Positions 28,266 to 36,789 are shown, counted from the first letter of the stretch. The stretch is 64,000 nt of DNA from Dyella sp. C9 (GCF_003332825.1 NZ_QIRF01000004.1:193241-257240), one strand, 5' to 3'. A program made the numbers and translations. The notes: generated by a model not told the origin, from the letters alone.

Positions 28266-28437
28266 GGAATAGGGGCGAAGGTAGCTAAACAGTACCGCAA
28301 AGCGGCGCGATAAGAGCTCACACGACCTTGAGTTGGCACCGGCCGCGAAGCGATTCACGGCATCGCCATAGTGCAACAAGCCGAGTCACCTCCCGGATGC
28401 CATTCCGTCCAGTTTAACTACCTCCGTCCCCTATTCC
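28266..28437. mobile_element. RAYT-derived MITE-like element, copy 1 (172 bp)
   Basis: Terminal inverted repeats of about 25 bp (left starting GGAATAGGGG and ending AGCTAAAC; right starting GTTTAACTACCTCC and ending CCCCTATTCC) enclose a 120-bp core shared with the copies at 28901 and 29784. No full gene lies inside. A second short stretch GGTCCCCTATTC follows at 28438, suggesting a decayed neighbouring repeat end. Confidence 0.75.
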
Positions 28438-28523
28438 GGTCCCCTATTCTGGCCGTCCCAAATCGGTGGCAGTGGACTAATCCAGTGCAAGTCGACCCGA
28501 CCAAATTATGAGGAATGCCGGCA

Positions 28524-28823
28524 ATGGATAAGAGCACTCTGCTGAAGGACAAGGCAGTAGCATTACGTGTAATTTTGAATGACATGCCAGATGATGCAGA
28601 TGCAGCGATGCTGCTTAGATTGTTGAAGCCACTCTTTGACGATATCGCGTCGGGAAAGGTAATTCCACCTTATCCTTATGCATTCAAAACCGCCTTGGGG
28701 AAAGATGCGCTTTTTTACGAAAGGCATCCCAATGCTTTCTCAGCAGAAGCAGCATTCATTTCTGCGCTTGAAGATTGGCCGTCGAAGCCGTGGTACCAAT
28801 CACTAGTCGCAGGGCCGAAGTGA
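28524..28823 (+). CDS. Small AT-rich hypothetical protein (99 aa)
   Basis: The 99-residue acidic soluble protein begins MDKSTLLKDKAVALRVILND and has a helical N-terminus followed by PPYPYAFKTALGKDALFYE. The start at 28524 is preferred over the ATG at 28515 because GAGG lies ten bases before it. GC content is visibly lower than the chromosome average. It sits between two MITE copies, with no partner gene. It resembles the small orphan immunity-type genes that accumulate behind cdiA genes, but I do not recognise the family. Confidence 0.6.
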   Translation: MDKSTLLKDKAVALRVILNDMPDDADAAMLLRLLKPLFDDIASGKVIPPYPYAFKTALGKDALFYERHPNAFSAEAAFISALEDWPSKPWYQSLVAGPK

Positions 28824-28900
28824 ATCGTGTCTCTTGCTCCGTCGATTCTGTTATGAGGAATTTCGTCGCGGGTCAAGTAGCGAGGCTTCAGGAAGGTGTC

Positions 28901-29073
28901 GAATAGGTGACGGAGGTAGTTAAACAGTACCGCAAGGCGGCGCGATAAGTGCTGACACGACGTTGAGGTGGGCACCGGCCGCGAAGCGATTCATGGCATC
29001 GCCATAGTGCAACAAGCTGAGTCACCTCCCGGATGCCATTCCGTTCGGTTTAACTACCTCCGTCCCCTATTCC
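28901..29073. mobile_element. RAYT-derived MITE-like element, copy 2 (173 bp)
   Basis: Left repeat GAATAGGTGACGGAGGTAGT plus TAAAC and right repeat beginning GTTTAACTACCTCCGTCCCC bracket a core nearly identical to copy 1. It fills most of the 300-bp gap between the small hypothetical gene and the lipoprotein gene. Confidence 0.78.
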
Positions 29074-29124
29074 GCCAGTGCGCCGCCGGCGCCCGAAAGC
29101 TTTAGTGAATACTGAGATCCCGAT

Positions 29125-29664
29125 ATGAAAATGCCCAAGCTCATCATGGTGGCACTGTCCATCTATCTCTTGGCTGCTGCCGGCTGCGGCGCGGTGAAAA
29201 GCGTCTCTCCGCGCTACGAAGAGCCCACGACGGGACAACGCGCGCGCGTACGCGTTGTTGGCCTTACACCTCACGTGTTCGCTGCGGAGTGCCCGACACG
29301 CGACGCAAAACCCTCCGGGCGCCTGGCGGACTGGGGAGTCGGCGCGAAGCTGGGTAAGCGAAGTCTTGGCATGCCACGGCAGGCCGCTTTCGGTGACGAG
29401 GACTACGCAGAGATATACGTGCCCGCAGGCGCCCCGCTCACCATAACCTTTGGTGGGACCTACCAGTCCGCCCAAGGCCCCTACACCAAAGTCTGTACGT
29501 CACGCGTGACATTCACGCCGCAGGAAGGGAAGGATTACGAAGTGCGGCAGGCAGCCGGCGGATTCTGTGTCGACGGTGCCGCCGAACTCATTACGACACC
29601 ACAGGGTACGGTGCTTTCACCGGTAGCCCAAATCAACAATCAGTGTCGGATGTCCATTCTGTAA
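29125..29664 (+). CDS. Putative lipoprotein (179 aa)
   Basis: The protein starts with a short signal peptide (LIMVALSIYLLAAAGC) and a lipobox-like AAGC with Cys21, so a periplasmic or outer-membrane lipoprotein is likely, though the -3 residue is Ala rather than Leu. The rest is beta-rich with three further cysteines (AECPTRD, KVCTSRV, GGFCVDG) and a conserved-looking RVRVVGLT and YVPAGAPLTITF core. I recognise no named family. It lies between MITE copies 2 and 3 and has no operon partner. Confidence 0.7.
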   Translation: MKMPKLIMVALSIYLLAAAGCGAVKSVSPRYEEPTTGQRARVRVVGLTPHVFAAECPTRDAKPSGRLADWGVGAKLGKRSLGMPRQAAFGDEDYAEIYVPAGAPLTITFGGTYQSAQGPYTKVCTSRVTFTPQEGKDYEVRQAAGGFCVDGAAELITTPQGTVLSPVAQINNQCRMSIL

Positions 29665-29783
29665 GGCGGGCATGGACACCGAGCCGATATGGCCGACAGC
29701 CCCGCGCTGGTTTGGCATGCTCGACGTGACTGCGGTGCTGAGCTACCGGCGCTTGTCGCGCGAAAACGTAAATTGATACGCAT

Positions 29784-30093
29784 GGAATAGGGGATGGAGG
29801 TAGTTAAACAGTACCGCAAAGCGGCGCGATAAGAGCTCACGCGACGTTGAGGTGGGCACCGGCCGCGAGGCGTTTCATGGCATCGCCATAGTGCAACAAG
29901 CTGAGTCGCCTCCCTGATGCCATGCCACGCCAACCTCGACTGGAGCTACCCGAAGTTCCTCTACATGTGACGCAACGCGGTGTGAAGTCGAAGCGGGGAA
30001 GGCGGGCCATATCGTTACCGTGGCTGTTGCTGCCGCGATTCAAAATCCGCCAGGACACCATGATTTCGGTTTATCTACCTTCGTCCCCTATTC
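29784..30093. mobile_element. RAYT-derived MITE-like element, copy 3, chimeric (310 bp)
   Basis: The left part (29784-29921) matches copies 1 and 2. Instead of going straight into the right repeat it continues into the first 21 codons of a plus-strand RAYT gene (29922-29984), then into 78 bp nearly identical to the 5' region of the 27.9-kb RAYT in the opposite sense (29985-30062), and finally a diverged right repeat (30069-30093; GTTTATCTACCTTCGTCCCC). This shows that the short copies derive from a RAYT-bearing parent. Confidence 0.72.
29922..29984 (+). pseudogene. RAYT N-terminal remnant
   Basis: Twenty-one codons encode MPRQPRLELPEVPLHVTQRG plus V, the typical RAYT N-terminus, then the frame passes into unrelated antisense RAYT sequence. 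It belongs to a different RAYT subgroup from the intact gene at 27251. Confidence 0.7.
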
Positions 30094-30118
30094 GCTACAA
30101 ACACCCGTGAGGCAAAAA

Positions 30119-30712
30119 ATGCGTGCTAATTATTGTCTTTCTTCCGTGTGCTTATGGGTCTTCATCGCAATATCTCAGCAGGCGCATGCGCTGGAGGCCA
30201 ATTTCAGGGTGCCCGAACAGATAGATGAGTTCGGCAAGACTTTCAGGCTTTCCTTTACGTCGGGGAAGGGCGGCTTGTATGAGTACACCACTGAAGGTGA
30301 GACGGTCGATAATTGGAGCACCCTTATAACGATTACGTATGCAAAGGGCGTAGTGGTAACACCGATGGAGTGGGCCAAGAGTTTTGCTAAGAGTGCCGCC
30401 AGAGAGACACCGCATTACAGCGTATGGATTGATGATGGGCGGGGCTATGCCAAGGTGATCTACGAGCCTGATGGGCGCGTGATTGGCGATAAGCGCTTTT
30501 CCAGTTACGAAGTGGATGCCCACAAGACGTACCACGTGCCAGCTTGTCGAGGCTTGGTGACGCTTCAATATGCAACGAGGCCTGACGTCAGCGGTGGTGC
30601 TGACCCTGCCGCCAAGCGCGCCACTCTTCTGCAGCTTGCTTCAGAAGCGGAACGATTGGCTTCGGCGGTCGCTGCTTCTTCTTGGGCACCGGATTGTGAA
30701 GGTACTGAATAG
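30119..30712 (+). CDS. Hypothetical secreted protein (197 aa)
   Basis: The 197-residue product has a signal peptide (CLSSVCLWVFIAISQQAHALEA) and a mature domain of mixed strands and helices (FRVPEQIDEFGKTFRLSF, YEYTTEGETVDNWSTLITITYAK). The ATG at 30119 follows GTGAGGCAA. It starts just 25 bp after the right repeat of MITE copy 3, so its upstream sequence is that element. Base composition is lower in GC than the flanks. I recognise no family and see no partner; periplasmic location is the only inference. Confidence 0.68.
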   Translation: MRANYCLSSVCLWVFIAISQQAHALEANFRVPEQIDEFGKTFRLSFTSGKGGLYEYTTEGETVDNWSTLITITYAKGVVVTPMEWAKSFAKSAARETPHYSVWIDDGRGYAKVIYEPDGRVIGDKRFSSYEVDAHKTYHVPACRGLVTLQYATRPDVSGGADPAAKRATLLQLASEAERLASAVAASSWAPDCEGTE

Positions 30713-31036
30713 GTCGCAGCGTCCGTGGGGGAAGGGTTACGCAAGAACAGGGGCCGGCGGGACCGGCCAGAGTTTCCTAGACATTCGCGAGCCGCTTTGT
30801 GGACTGCCCCGGAGATGACGCCGCTTCCAGCCCAGGAAAGGCTGATCGGTCCGTCACCATTCCGACGGTGAGGTGAGTAGCACGTAGCTATGCTCCTCCG
30901 GTGGGACTGAAGCGTAGGAAAGTCGCTGGGGCGCGTGTTGTAGGCGCGGTGGCGAAAGGCGGTCGCGCACAGGGTGCGCTCCTACAGGTGGGGCATTCGT
31001 GCGGCGGGCAAGCGGCCGTGAGGCGGGAGCCGGCTG
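30713..31036. other. 324-bp gene-free interval with a weak terminator and a REP-like copy
   Basis: A 6-bp stem GGCCGG/CCGGCC at 30752-30768 followed by AGAGTTTCC could be a weak terminator for the secreted-protein gene. A REP-like copy (GTCGCGCACAGGGTGCGCTC at 30962, extending to 30988) lies nearer the EF-hand gene. Nothing else is recognisable. Confidence 0.45.
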
Positions 31037-31369
31037 TTACCCCTGCGGCGGTTGCGTCAGTTCCTGTGCATCCAGGTAGCCGTCGTGGTTGCGGTCCAGC
31101 TTGTGGAACTGGCGGCGCAGGTTGTCCTGATACTGCTTGAGCGTGATCGGCTTGCCATGGCCGCCCGGCAGTTCATCGGTTTCCAGCACGCCGTCGCCAT
31201 TGCGATCGAGGCGATAGAAGCCCTCGCTCATGTGCGCGACGTACTCGGCCTCGCTCACTCGCCCATCATCATCGGTGTCGAACTCGCGCAGGTATTCGGC
31301 CGGCGTGCTCTGGGCATGCGCCCAGAGCGGGACCAGCAGCAGGGCGGCGAGGGCGGCCCTGCGTGGCAT
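31037..31369 (-). CDS. Secreted EF-hand protein (110 aa)
   Basis: A signal peptide (ALAALLLVPLWAHAQ) precedes three EF-hand loops: DTDDDGRVSEAE (31-42), DRNGDGVLETDE (55-66) and DRNHDGYLDAQE (92-103), all with canonical Ca2+-ligand positions. It is a small periplasmic or surface calcium-binding protein. Its ATG overlaps the stop of the SMC-like gene by one base (TGATG), so it is co-translated with the condensin-like operon although no functional link is known. Confidence 0.85.
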   Translation of the reverse strand: MPRRAALAALLLVPLWAHAQSTPAEYLREFDTDDDGRVSEAEYVAHMSEGFYRLDRNGDGVLETDELPGGHGKPITLKQYQDNLRRQFHKLDRNHDGYLDAQELTQPPQG

Positions 31370-34161
31370 CAGGCGGCCTCGGTGCGACGGCGCAGCACTG
31401 CCAGCGGTTGCGCCCAGGTGGCGCCGGGGCGGCGCTTGCTGGTTACCAGGGTAAGGTCGCTGGGCTGGAACACGTTGATGTTGTGGGTGGCCGGAGTGGT
31501 GAGAATGTACTGCGCACGCGTGGACTTGAGGAAGGCGCCCACCTTGTCGATGTTGAAGATGTCCAGGTGCGCGAACGGTTCGTCGATGAACACGAAGCCG
31601 CCTGGGCGGTCCTCGTCGCGCATCAGCGCCACCAGCAGCAACAGCGACTTCATCACCTGCTGGCCGCCGGACGCCTCGCCGTCGTCCATGCCGATCCAGC
31701 CCTTCTTGTCGAACTCGAAGCGCACGGTGAGGCCGGCCTGGGCCAGCGCGAGATCCTCGTTGACCAGCTCGGGCAGGTCCACGTCTACGCCGATGCCGGC
31801 CAGATCGGCCAGCACCTTGAGGTTGCGGGCGTAGCGCTTGACTGTGTTGCGCAGCACGTTGAGATAGGCGGCGCGGGCCTCGTGGGTGATGCGGCCGGCA
31901 CGCTCCAGGTGCACGCGGCGGCGCTGAAGATCCTGCTTCAGGCCATCGTGGTCGTTGGCGTACTTGTCGCGCAGCGGCACGCAGCCGTCGTCGGTTTCCC
32001 AGTGGCCCTCGTTGAGGCGGCGCTCGATGCGCTCGATCTCGCGGCGAACGGCGGCGGGTGATTCGTAACGCTCGCGAAGCTCAGCCATGGCGCGCCGACT
32101 GCGGTGGGCAGGACGCACGTGGCTGCGCTTGTGGCGAAACGCCTTGAGGCGGTCGATCTGTTCGTTGCGGTGTTGGTTGTACTGGCGTGCGCTGTCGGCA
32201 AGCTGCTGCTGCGCCTGGCGGTGCTCGCGCGCCTCGTTGTCGCGCTGGCGCGAATTCTGCTGGCGCTTCTCGCGGATGCCTTCGTAGTGAGCTTCGGCGG
32301 CGGCGTAGCTGTCGGCGCAACGCTGCACGTCGTCCTGCAGGGCGGCCTGGGCCTCGTGGGCTTCGGCGAACTCGTCCGCGCGATCGGCCAGCTGGCGGCT
32401 GGCGTTGGCGCCGCGCAGCAGGCTTTCCGCATCGGCCGCCTGCTGCTGCCATTGCTTGCGCTGCTCGGCGATGGTGCGCAGCTGCTGTTCGATCGATTGC
32501 AGTCGCGCCTCGCCCTCGCGCAGCTGGCGTTCGCGGGCGCCGCTGCCGAAGTACACGTCGTCCACGCCCAGGTGGCGGCCACCGCGGCGTTCGCGAAAAT
32601 AGCCCTGCGGGGTGATCCAATCCTGGTCCTTGCCCAGCTTGCTGCCGTCAGCCACGTCCTCGACGCGGCGGATGCGGTCGAGCTGGCGCAGCAGCCACTC
32701 CGGCGCGGCGGCAGTGAAGTCCACCACCTCCAGCAGGGAGCCGCGCGTGGGCGTCATCACCGGGGCGCGTTCGGCTACGACGAAATGCTTGTAGCGATGC
32801 TGCTCGCCCAGGCGCCATGCGGCTTCGCGATCGCGCGGGTGATCGAGCAACACCACGTGCCGGTAGCCGGCGAGCACCGCTTCCACGGCAGCCTGCCAGC
32901 GCGGCTCGGTGATCTCCACGATCTCGCTCAGCATGCTGTGGCCGATGCCGGCCTCGTCCAGCGCGCGGCGGAACGACTGCTCGAACTCCGGCGTGTAGCG
33001 CTGGCCACGTCGCCATGCACCAAGCTGCGCAGTCAGCGTGCTCAGCTGGTCGCGCAGCCGCGATTCGTCGTTCTGCAGGCGACCCAGCTGGCTGCGCGCG
33101 TCGACCAGCAGCTTGCCCTGCTTCTCGTGGTCGGCTCCGTCCTGCTCGGCCATCAGCTTGCGCAGGTGCTGTTCCTGCTTGAGCAGGGTGGCGTTCTCGG
33201 TTTCCGCGCGGCGCGCTTCGTCCAGCTGCGCCTTGGCCTGCTGGCGCGCCTGGTCGGCGGCATGTTGTTCGCTGCGCAGCGATTCCTCGCCTGCGTCCAG
33301 CGCCTGCAGGCCAAGCTGCAGTTCCACGTCGCGCGCGGAAAGCTCGCGGCATTTGCGCTTGAGGCCGAGCAGCTGCGGGCGCGCGCCGCGGATGGCGGCA
33401 TGCAGGTCCGAAAGCTCCGTGCGCGGCAGCGTCTCGGCGACCAGGTCGGCGTGCTCGTGCTTGAGCGCGTCCCACTCCTGCCAGGAACGCACGCGGCCTT
33501 CGGCCTCCTGCAGGCTTACCCCGATAAGCGAGAGCTGGTGTTCCAGCCCGTGCAGTTCGCGATCGGCTTCGCCTTGTTCGTTGCGGGCGCGCTGGTAGTC
33601 CTCCAGCACGCTCTTGTCGCCGAACACGTCGAACACCAGGTCCAGCAGCGCCTTGGGCGGCATCTGGCACAGCTTGTCGGTGGCGCCCTGTTCCAGCGTG
33701 AGCACGCGGCGGATTGCCTGCGACAGGCCGGCGCCTTCCAGGCGCACGCGGTATTCGCGCAGGCCAAGGAAGTCGTTGCGCGCCTCGATCTCGTCCACGC
33801 TGACGTCGCCGCCCATCACCGCGTATTGGCGCTGCCACTCGCCGCCTTTCTTCTGGATGCGCACGGCCAGCGTGACTTCGCTGTCCATGATCGGGAAGAA
33901 CGGGCGCTCGCCGCGCGGTCCCGGCGGGTTGCCCACGCGGGCGCGCAGCCAGGCGAACGGCTTGCCGTTGTGGCGCAGGTAGCTCTTGTAGTCGCGGTTG
34001 CCGGCGCAGTCGATGGTGAGCAGCGTGCGCAGCGCGTCGAGCAGGGTGGTCTTGCCCGAGCCGTTGGGGCCGACCACGGTGACGATGTTGGTGTCCAGCG
34101 GCAGGCTGAAGCGCTGCCAGTAGTCCCAGTGGATGACTTCGAGGCTGCGGAAATCAAACAT
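31369..34161 (-). CDS. SMC-like ATPase, MksB/JetC (MukB-like) type
   Basis: The 930-residue protein has Walker A GPNGSGKT at 31-38, a long coiled-coil arm, a hinge-like globular segment (EAGIGHSMLSEIVEI...WQAAVEAVLAGYRHVVLL, about 395-450), a second coiled-coil arm, and a C-terminal ATPase half with signature SGGQQVMKSLLLLVAL and Walker B GFVFIDEPFAHLD. This is the architecture of MukB/MksB/JetC condensin ATPases. It is shorter than MukB (about 1480) and shorter than many JetC proteins. It overlaps the preceding MukE-like gene by 8 bp. Such complexes extrude DNA loops for chromosome organisation (MksBEF) or plasmid restriction (Wadjet). Confidence 0.8.
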   Translation of the reverse strand: MFDFRSLEVIHWDYWQRFSLPLDTNIVTVVGPNGSGKTTLLDALRTLLTIDCAGNRDYKSYLRHNGKPFAWLRARVGNPPGPRGERPFFPIMDSEVTLAVRIQKKGGEWQRQYAVMGGDVSVDEIEARNDFLGLREYRVRLEGAGLSQAIRRVLTLEQGATDKLCQMPPKALLDLVFDVFGDKSVLEDYQRARNEQGEADRELHGLEHQLSLIGVSLQEAEGRVRSWQEWDALKHEHADLVAETLPRTELSDLHAAIRGARPQLLGLKRKCRELSARDVELQLGLQALDAGEESLRSEQHAADQARQQAKAQLDEARRAETENATLLKQEQHLRKLMAEQDGADHEKQGKLLVDARSQLGRLQNDESRLRDQLSTLTAQLGAWRRGQRYTPEFEQSFRRALDEAGIGHSMLSEIVEITEPRWQAAVEAVLAGYRHVVLLDHPRDREAAWRLGEQHRYKHFVVAERAPVMTPTRGSLLEVVDFTAAAPEWLLRQLDRIRRVEDVADGSKLGKDQDWITPQGYFRERRGGRHLGVDDVYFGSGARERQLREGEARLQSIEQQLRTIAEQRKQWQQQAADAESLLRGANASRQLADRADEFAEAHEAQAALQDDVQRCADSYAAAEAHYEGIREKRQQNSRQRDNEAREHRQAQQQLADSARQYNQHRNEQIDRLKAFRHKRSHVRPAHRSRRAMAELRERYESPAAVRREIERIERRLNEGHWETDDGCVPLRDKYANDHDGLKQDLQRRRVHLERAGRITHEARAAYLNVLRNTVKRYARNLKVLADLAGIGVDVDLPELVNEDLALAQAGLTVRFEFDKKGWIGMDDGEASGGQQVMKSLLLLVALMRDEDRPGGFVFIDEPFAHLDIFNIDKVGAFLKSTRAQYILTTPATHNINVFQPSDLTLVTSKRRPGATWAQPLAVLRRRTEAA

Positions 34162-34885
34162 CGTGGATCACTTCGCTGTCTTCGCTGATTTCATTCACGT
34201 CGCCGTCGGTGTCGTCGTACAGCGGCTCGTCGTCGCCGTCGAGATCCTCGCGCGGGGTGATGCCGGCCAGCAGGTCGCCCAGCGCGCCATCGAGGATGCG
34301 TCGCGCGGTGCGCTCGTAGTCGAACACCAGGTCGAGCAGAGGGCCTTCGGCCAGCTCGCCCTTGCGGCGCACGATGAAACCGTGGCGGCTCAACACGCCG
34401 AGGTTGAAGTTCACGCGCGTCTTTCCGCCCAGGCGGTCGCCGAAGTCGGCGAGCAGAGTGCGCTCGGCCACCACCGGCGACAGCGAGGCGTCGCGCGAGA
34501 TCGGCTTGGCCTCGGCGAACATCTGGGTCTGCGAGGCGTCGGCCTCGGCCTGCTGGCGCTCCAGCTGGCGCTGGCGCTTGGGTAGCACGATCAGCGCCCA
34601 CAGCACCACCAGCAGCGCCACCGCATCGCGGTCCAGCTGCAGCGTGTTGGAGATCCAGCTGTCGCTACCGCCGAACACGTGCTTCTCGTTGGCGCGCGCC
34701 ACGGCCACGCCGATGTAGGCGGAATAGGGGTGTTCGCGCAGCTCCAGGCCGACCGCGGCGAGGCGGCGGTCGAGGTCTTCGCGGAAGCTCTCGTCCAGCA
34801 GCGCCTTGCGGGCCTGCGCGTCCTCGCGCGGCAGCCAGCGCTGCGAGAGCAGGCGCGCGATCAGCGCGGCGATCTCGTCATGCAT
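34154..34885 (-). CDS. MukE/MksE/JetB-like condensin subunit
   Basis: The 243-residue protein has a helical N-terminus, a hydrophobic LLVVLWALIVLPKRQRQLER segment, a winged-helix-like block (RVNFNLGVLSRHGFIVRRKG) and a strongly acidic tail (DLDGDDEPLYDDTDGDVNE). Size, winged-helix content and position between the kleisin-like and SMC-like genes, with 8-bp overlaps on both sides, identify it as the KITE/MukE-type subunit. Direct family signatures are weak, so the call rests mostly on the operon. Confidence 0.65.
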   Translation of the reverse strand: MHDEIAALIARLLSQRWLPREDAQARKALLDESFREDLDRRLAAVGLELREHPYSAYIGVAVARANEKHVFGGSDSWISNTLQLDRDAVALLVVLWALIVLPKRQRQLERQQAEADASQTQMFAEAKPISRDASLSPVVAERTLLADFGDRLGGKTRVNFNLGVLSRHGFIVRRKGELAEGPLLDLVFDYERTARRILDGALGDLLAGITPREDLDGDDEPLYDDTDGDVNEISEDSEVIHDV

Positions 34886-36173
34886 GTTTCTTGTCCTTGG
34901 GATGCAGGCGGCCCGCGCTGACCAGCGCGATCGCCGCCAGGCCCGGGTCGACCAGGCGAGGTTCGATTTCCAGTTTCAACGGCAGGCGCGCGAGGTCAGC
35001 GGTGGGGCCCTGCAGCGCGGAGGATTCCGGGTCACCGACCAGTCCCAGCAGCGACAGGCGGTACGCGCTCAGCGCGTAGTCCTCGCCGCGCAGCGCGTCA
35101 CTCAATTCCATCGGTGCCGCGAGCGCGGCCAGTTCGCCGTGCCAGGCCAGCAGCGGCGAGAGGTCTTCCTCGTCGATGGGCAGGTCGTGCGTGGTGGGGG
35201 TGGCCTCGGCGCTGGGCAGCTCGGCGTTCTCGGCAGCGGCGCGCTCGCGCTCGAGCAGCTCGAATTCGGCCACGTCGAGCACGATCTGGTCCTGCAGGAA
35301 CGGAGGCTGCACCGGCAGCAGGTGTGCTTCGTCGGCGTAACCGCTGAGGACACCGGGCGTGAGCGAGCGCAGCCACGTTACCAGGTCCGACGAGGACAGG
35401 CCGGTACGGCCCAGGTGCACGCGGTGCTGGTCGATCTTGTTGAGCTCACGCTGGAACACGCCGGCCTGGCGCAGCAGCGCGCTCTGGGCGCGGCCCACGG
35501 CTTGCGCGAGGCGATGCGTGGCCGGGTCGAGATCCTCGCTGTCGGCGATGGCGCGTACCACCTCGGTGCCTTTTTCCACCCAGGTCCACACCGATTCCAG
35601 CCGCGTCGCCGCGCGGCGGATGCGATGCTCGGAACCGGACAGCACGGCGCGGTCGAAGTCTTCCTTCAGCTCCGACAGGCGCGACAGCAGGTGGCCAAGC
35701 TCGTCGGCGGAAATGCGCCCCACCGCTTGGCCCGCGGCAAGCTGCGCCGTGATGTAGCCCAGGCCATCCTCGTCGTCGCGCTCGAATTCCAGCAGCGTGG
35801 ACACCGAGGCCAGCGCCTTGCGACCCAGCGGGCTCACGCGGTAACGCAGCGTCTCGCTGTCCCAGGTGAGCAGCTCGTGCTCCTTCAGGCGCTGCACCAC
35901 GGTTTCCAGCTTCACCGGCTCGACGAAGGCGAGCTGGTCGCGGATTTCCGCTGGCGTCCATTCCGGAGCATGGGCGCGTGCACCCAGCGTGCGCAGTACC
36001 AGCAGGCGCAGCAGCACCTGGGCCTCGCCGCCATGGAACAGTGCGCTGAACGCGCGCAGCAGGGCGCGGCCGCGCAGCAGCGGGAACACTGCAGGCAGGT
36101 CCTCGGCGCTGACGCCTTCGCGCAATACGTCCTGCAGACGCTCGTCGGCGTCTGCGCTGTCGATCGGCATCAT
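34878..36173 (-). CDS. MukF/MksF/JetA-like kleisin subunit
   Basis: The 431-residue protein starts with helical and winged-helix segments (TPAEIRDQLAFVEPVKLETVVQRLKEHELLTW..LRYRVSPLGRKAL), followed by a long helical middle (residues about 125-260) and an acidic linker (ELPSAEATPTTHDLPIDEEDL), then a C-terminal domain. This is the expected layout of a MukF-type kleisin. It begins 13 bp after folE and overlaps the MukE-like gene. MMPIDSADAD is taken as the start since upstream codons are Ser/Arg-rich and unlike the family. Confidence 0.65.
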   Translation of the reverse strand: MMPIDSADADERLQDVLREGVSAEDLPAVFPLLRGRALLRAFSALFHGGEAQVLLRLLVLRTLGARAHAPEWTPAEIRDQLAFVEPVKLETVVQRLKEHELLTWDSETLRYRVSPLGRKALASVSTLLEFERDDEDGLGYITAQLAAGQAVGRISADELGHLLSRLSELKEDFDRAVLSGSEHRIRRAATRLESVWTWVEKGTEVVRAIADSEDLDPATHRLAQAVGRAQSALLRQAGVFQRELNKIDQHRVHLGRTGLSSSDLVTWLRSLTPGVLSGYADEAHLLPVQPPFLQDQIVLDVAEFELLERERAAAENAELPSAEATPTTHDLPIDEEDLSPLLAWHGELAALAAPMELSDALRGEDYALSAYRLSLLGLVGDPESSALQGPTADLARLPLKLEIEPRLVDPGLAAIALVSAGRLHPKDKKHA

Positions 36174-36186
36174 CAGGCGGGCTGGC

Positions 36187-36789
36187 TCAGCGGCCCGCGC
36201 CGTGGATGCCGATGAACTGCAGGAACTCCGAACGCGTGCGCGCGTCGTCGCGGAAGGCACCAAGCATCTGGCTGGTGATCATCGACACGCCGCGCTTGTG
36301 TACGCCGCGGGTGGTCATGCATTCGTGGCTGGCATCGATCACCACGGCCACGCCGGCCGGCTGCAGGTTTTCCTGGATGCACTGCGCGATCTGCGCGGTG
36401 AGCTTTTCCTGCACCTGGAAGCGGCGCGCATAGGCATCGACCACGCGCGCGAGCTTGCTGATGCCCACCACGCGGTTGGTCGGCAGGTAGCCGACGTGGG
36501 CGCGGCCGATGATCGGCGCCATGTGGTGTTCGCAGTGGCTTTCGAACTCGATGTCGCGCAGCACCACCATTTCGTCGTAGCCGGCCACCTCCTCGAAGGT
36601 GCGGCGCAGGTACTCGCCCGGGTCGATCTGGTAGCCGGAGAACCAGTCCCTGTAGGCCTTGACCACGCGCTTGGGCGTGTCGAGCAGGCCCTCACGGCTA
36701 GGATCCTCGCCCGACCAGCGCAGCAGGACGCGCACGGCCTCCTCGGCCTGTTCGCGGGTGACTCCGGTCGGTTCGTGATGCTCGCTCAT
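36187..36789 (-). CDS. folE: GTP cyclohydrolase I
   Basis: This 200-residue protein matches type I GTP cyclohydrolase throughout: zinc ligands C86 and H89 in FESHCEHHM and C157 in [10 protein letters not shown], plus GRAHVGYLP and [15 protein letters not shown]. It converts GTP to 7,8-dihydroneopterin triphosphate, the first step of folate synthesis (and of queuosine precursors). Length is normal. It is the first gene of a minus-strand unit continuing into the three condensin-like genes after 13 bp. Confidence 0.97.
   Translation of the reverse strand: MSEHHEPTGVTREQAEEAVRVLLRWSGEDPSREGLLDTPKRVVKAYRDWFSGYQIDPGEYLRRTFEEVAGYDEMVVLRDIEFESHCEHHMAPIIGRAHVGYLPTNRVVGISKLARVVDAYARRFQVQEKLTAQIAQCIQENLQPAGVAVVIDASHECMTTRGVHKRGVSMITSQMLGAFRDDARTRSEFLQFIGIHGAGR

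Noticed and set aside
28266-30093. Possible CRISPR-like or tandem repeat array
   Set aside because: The three repeated units are about 170-310 bp with terminal inverted repeats and gene-sized spacers, so they are MITE-like elements and not CRISPR repeats.
31037-31369. EF-hand gene as a JetD/MksG replacement
   Set aside because: The product is a 110-residue secreted calcium-binding protein without Toprim or nuclease motifs; its position after the SMC gene is noted but no nuclease role is supported.
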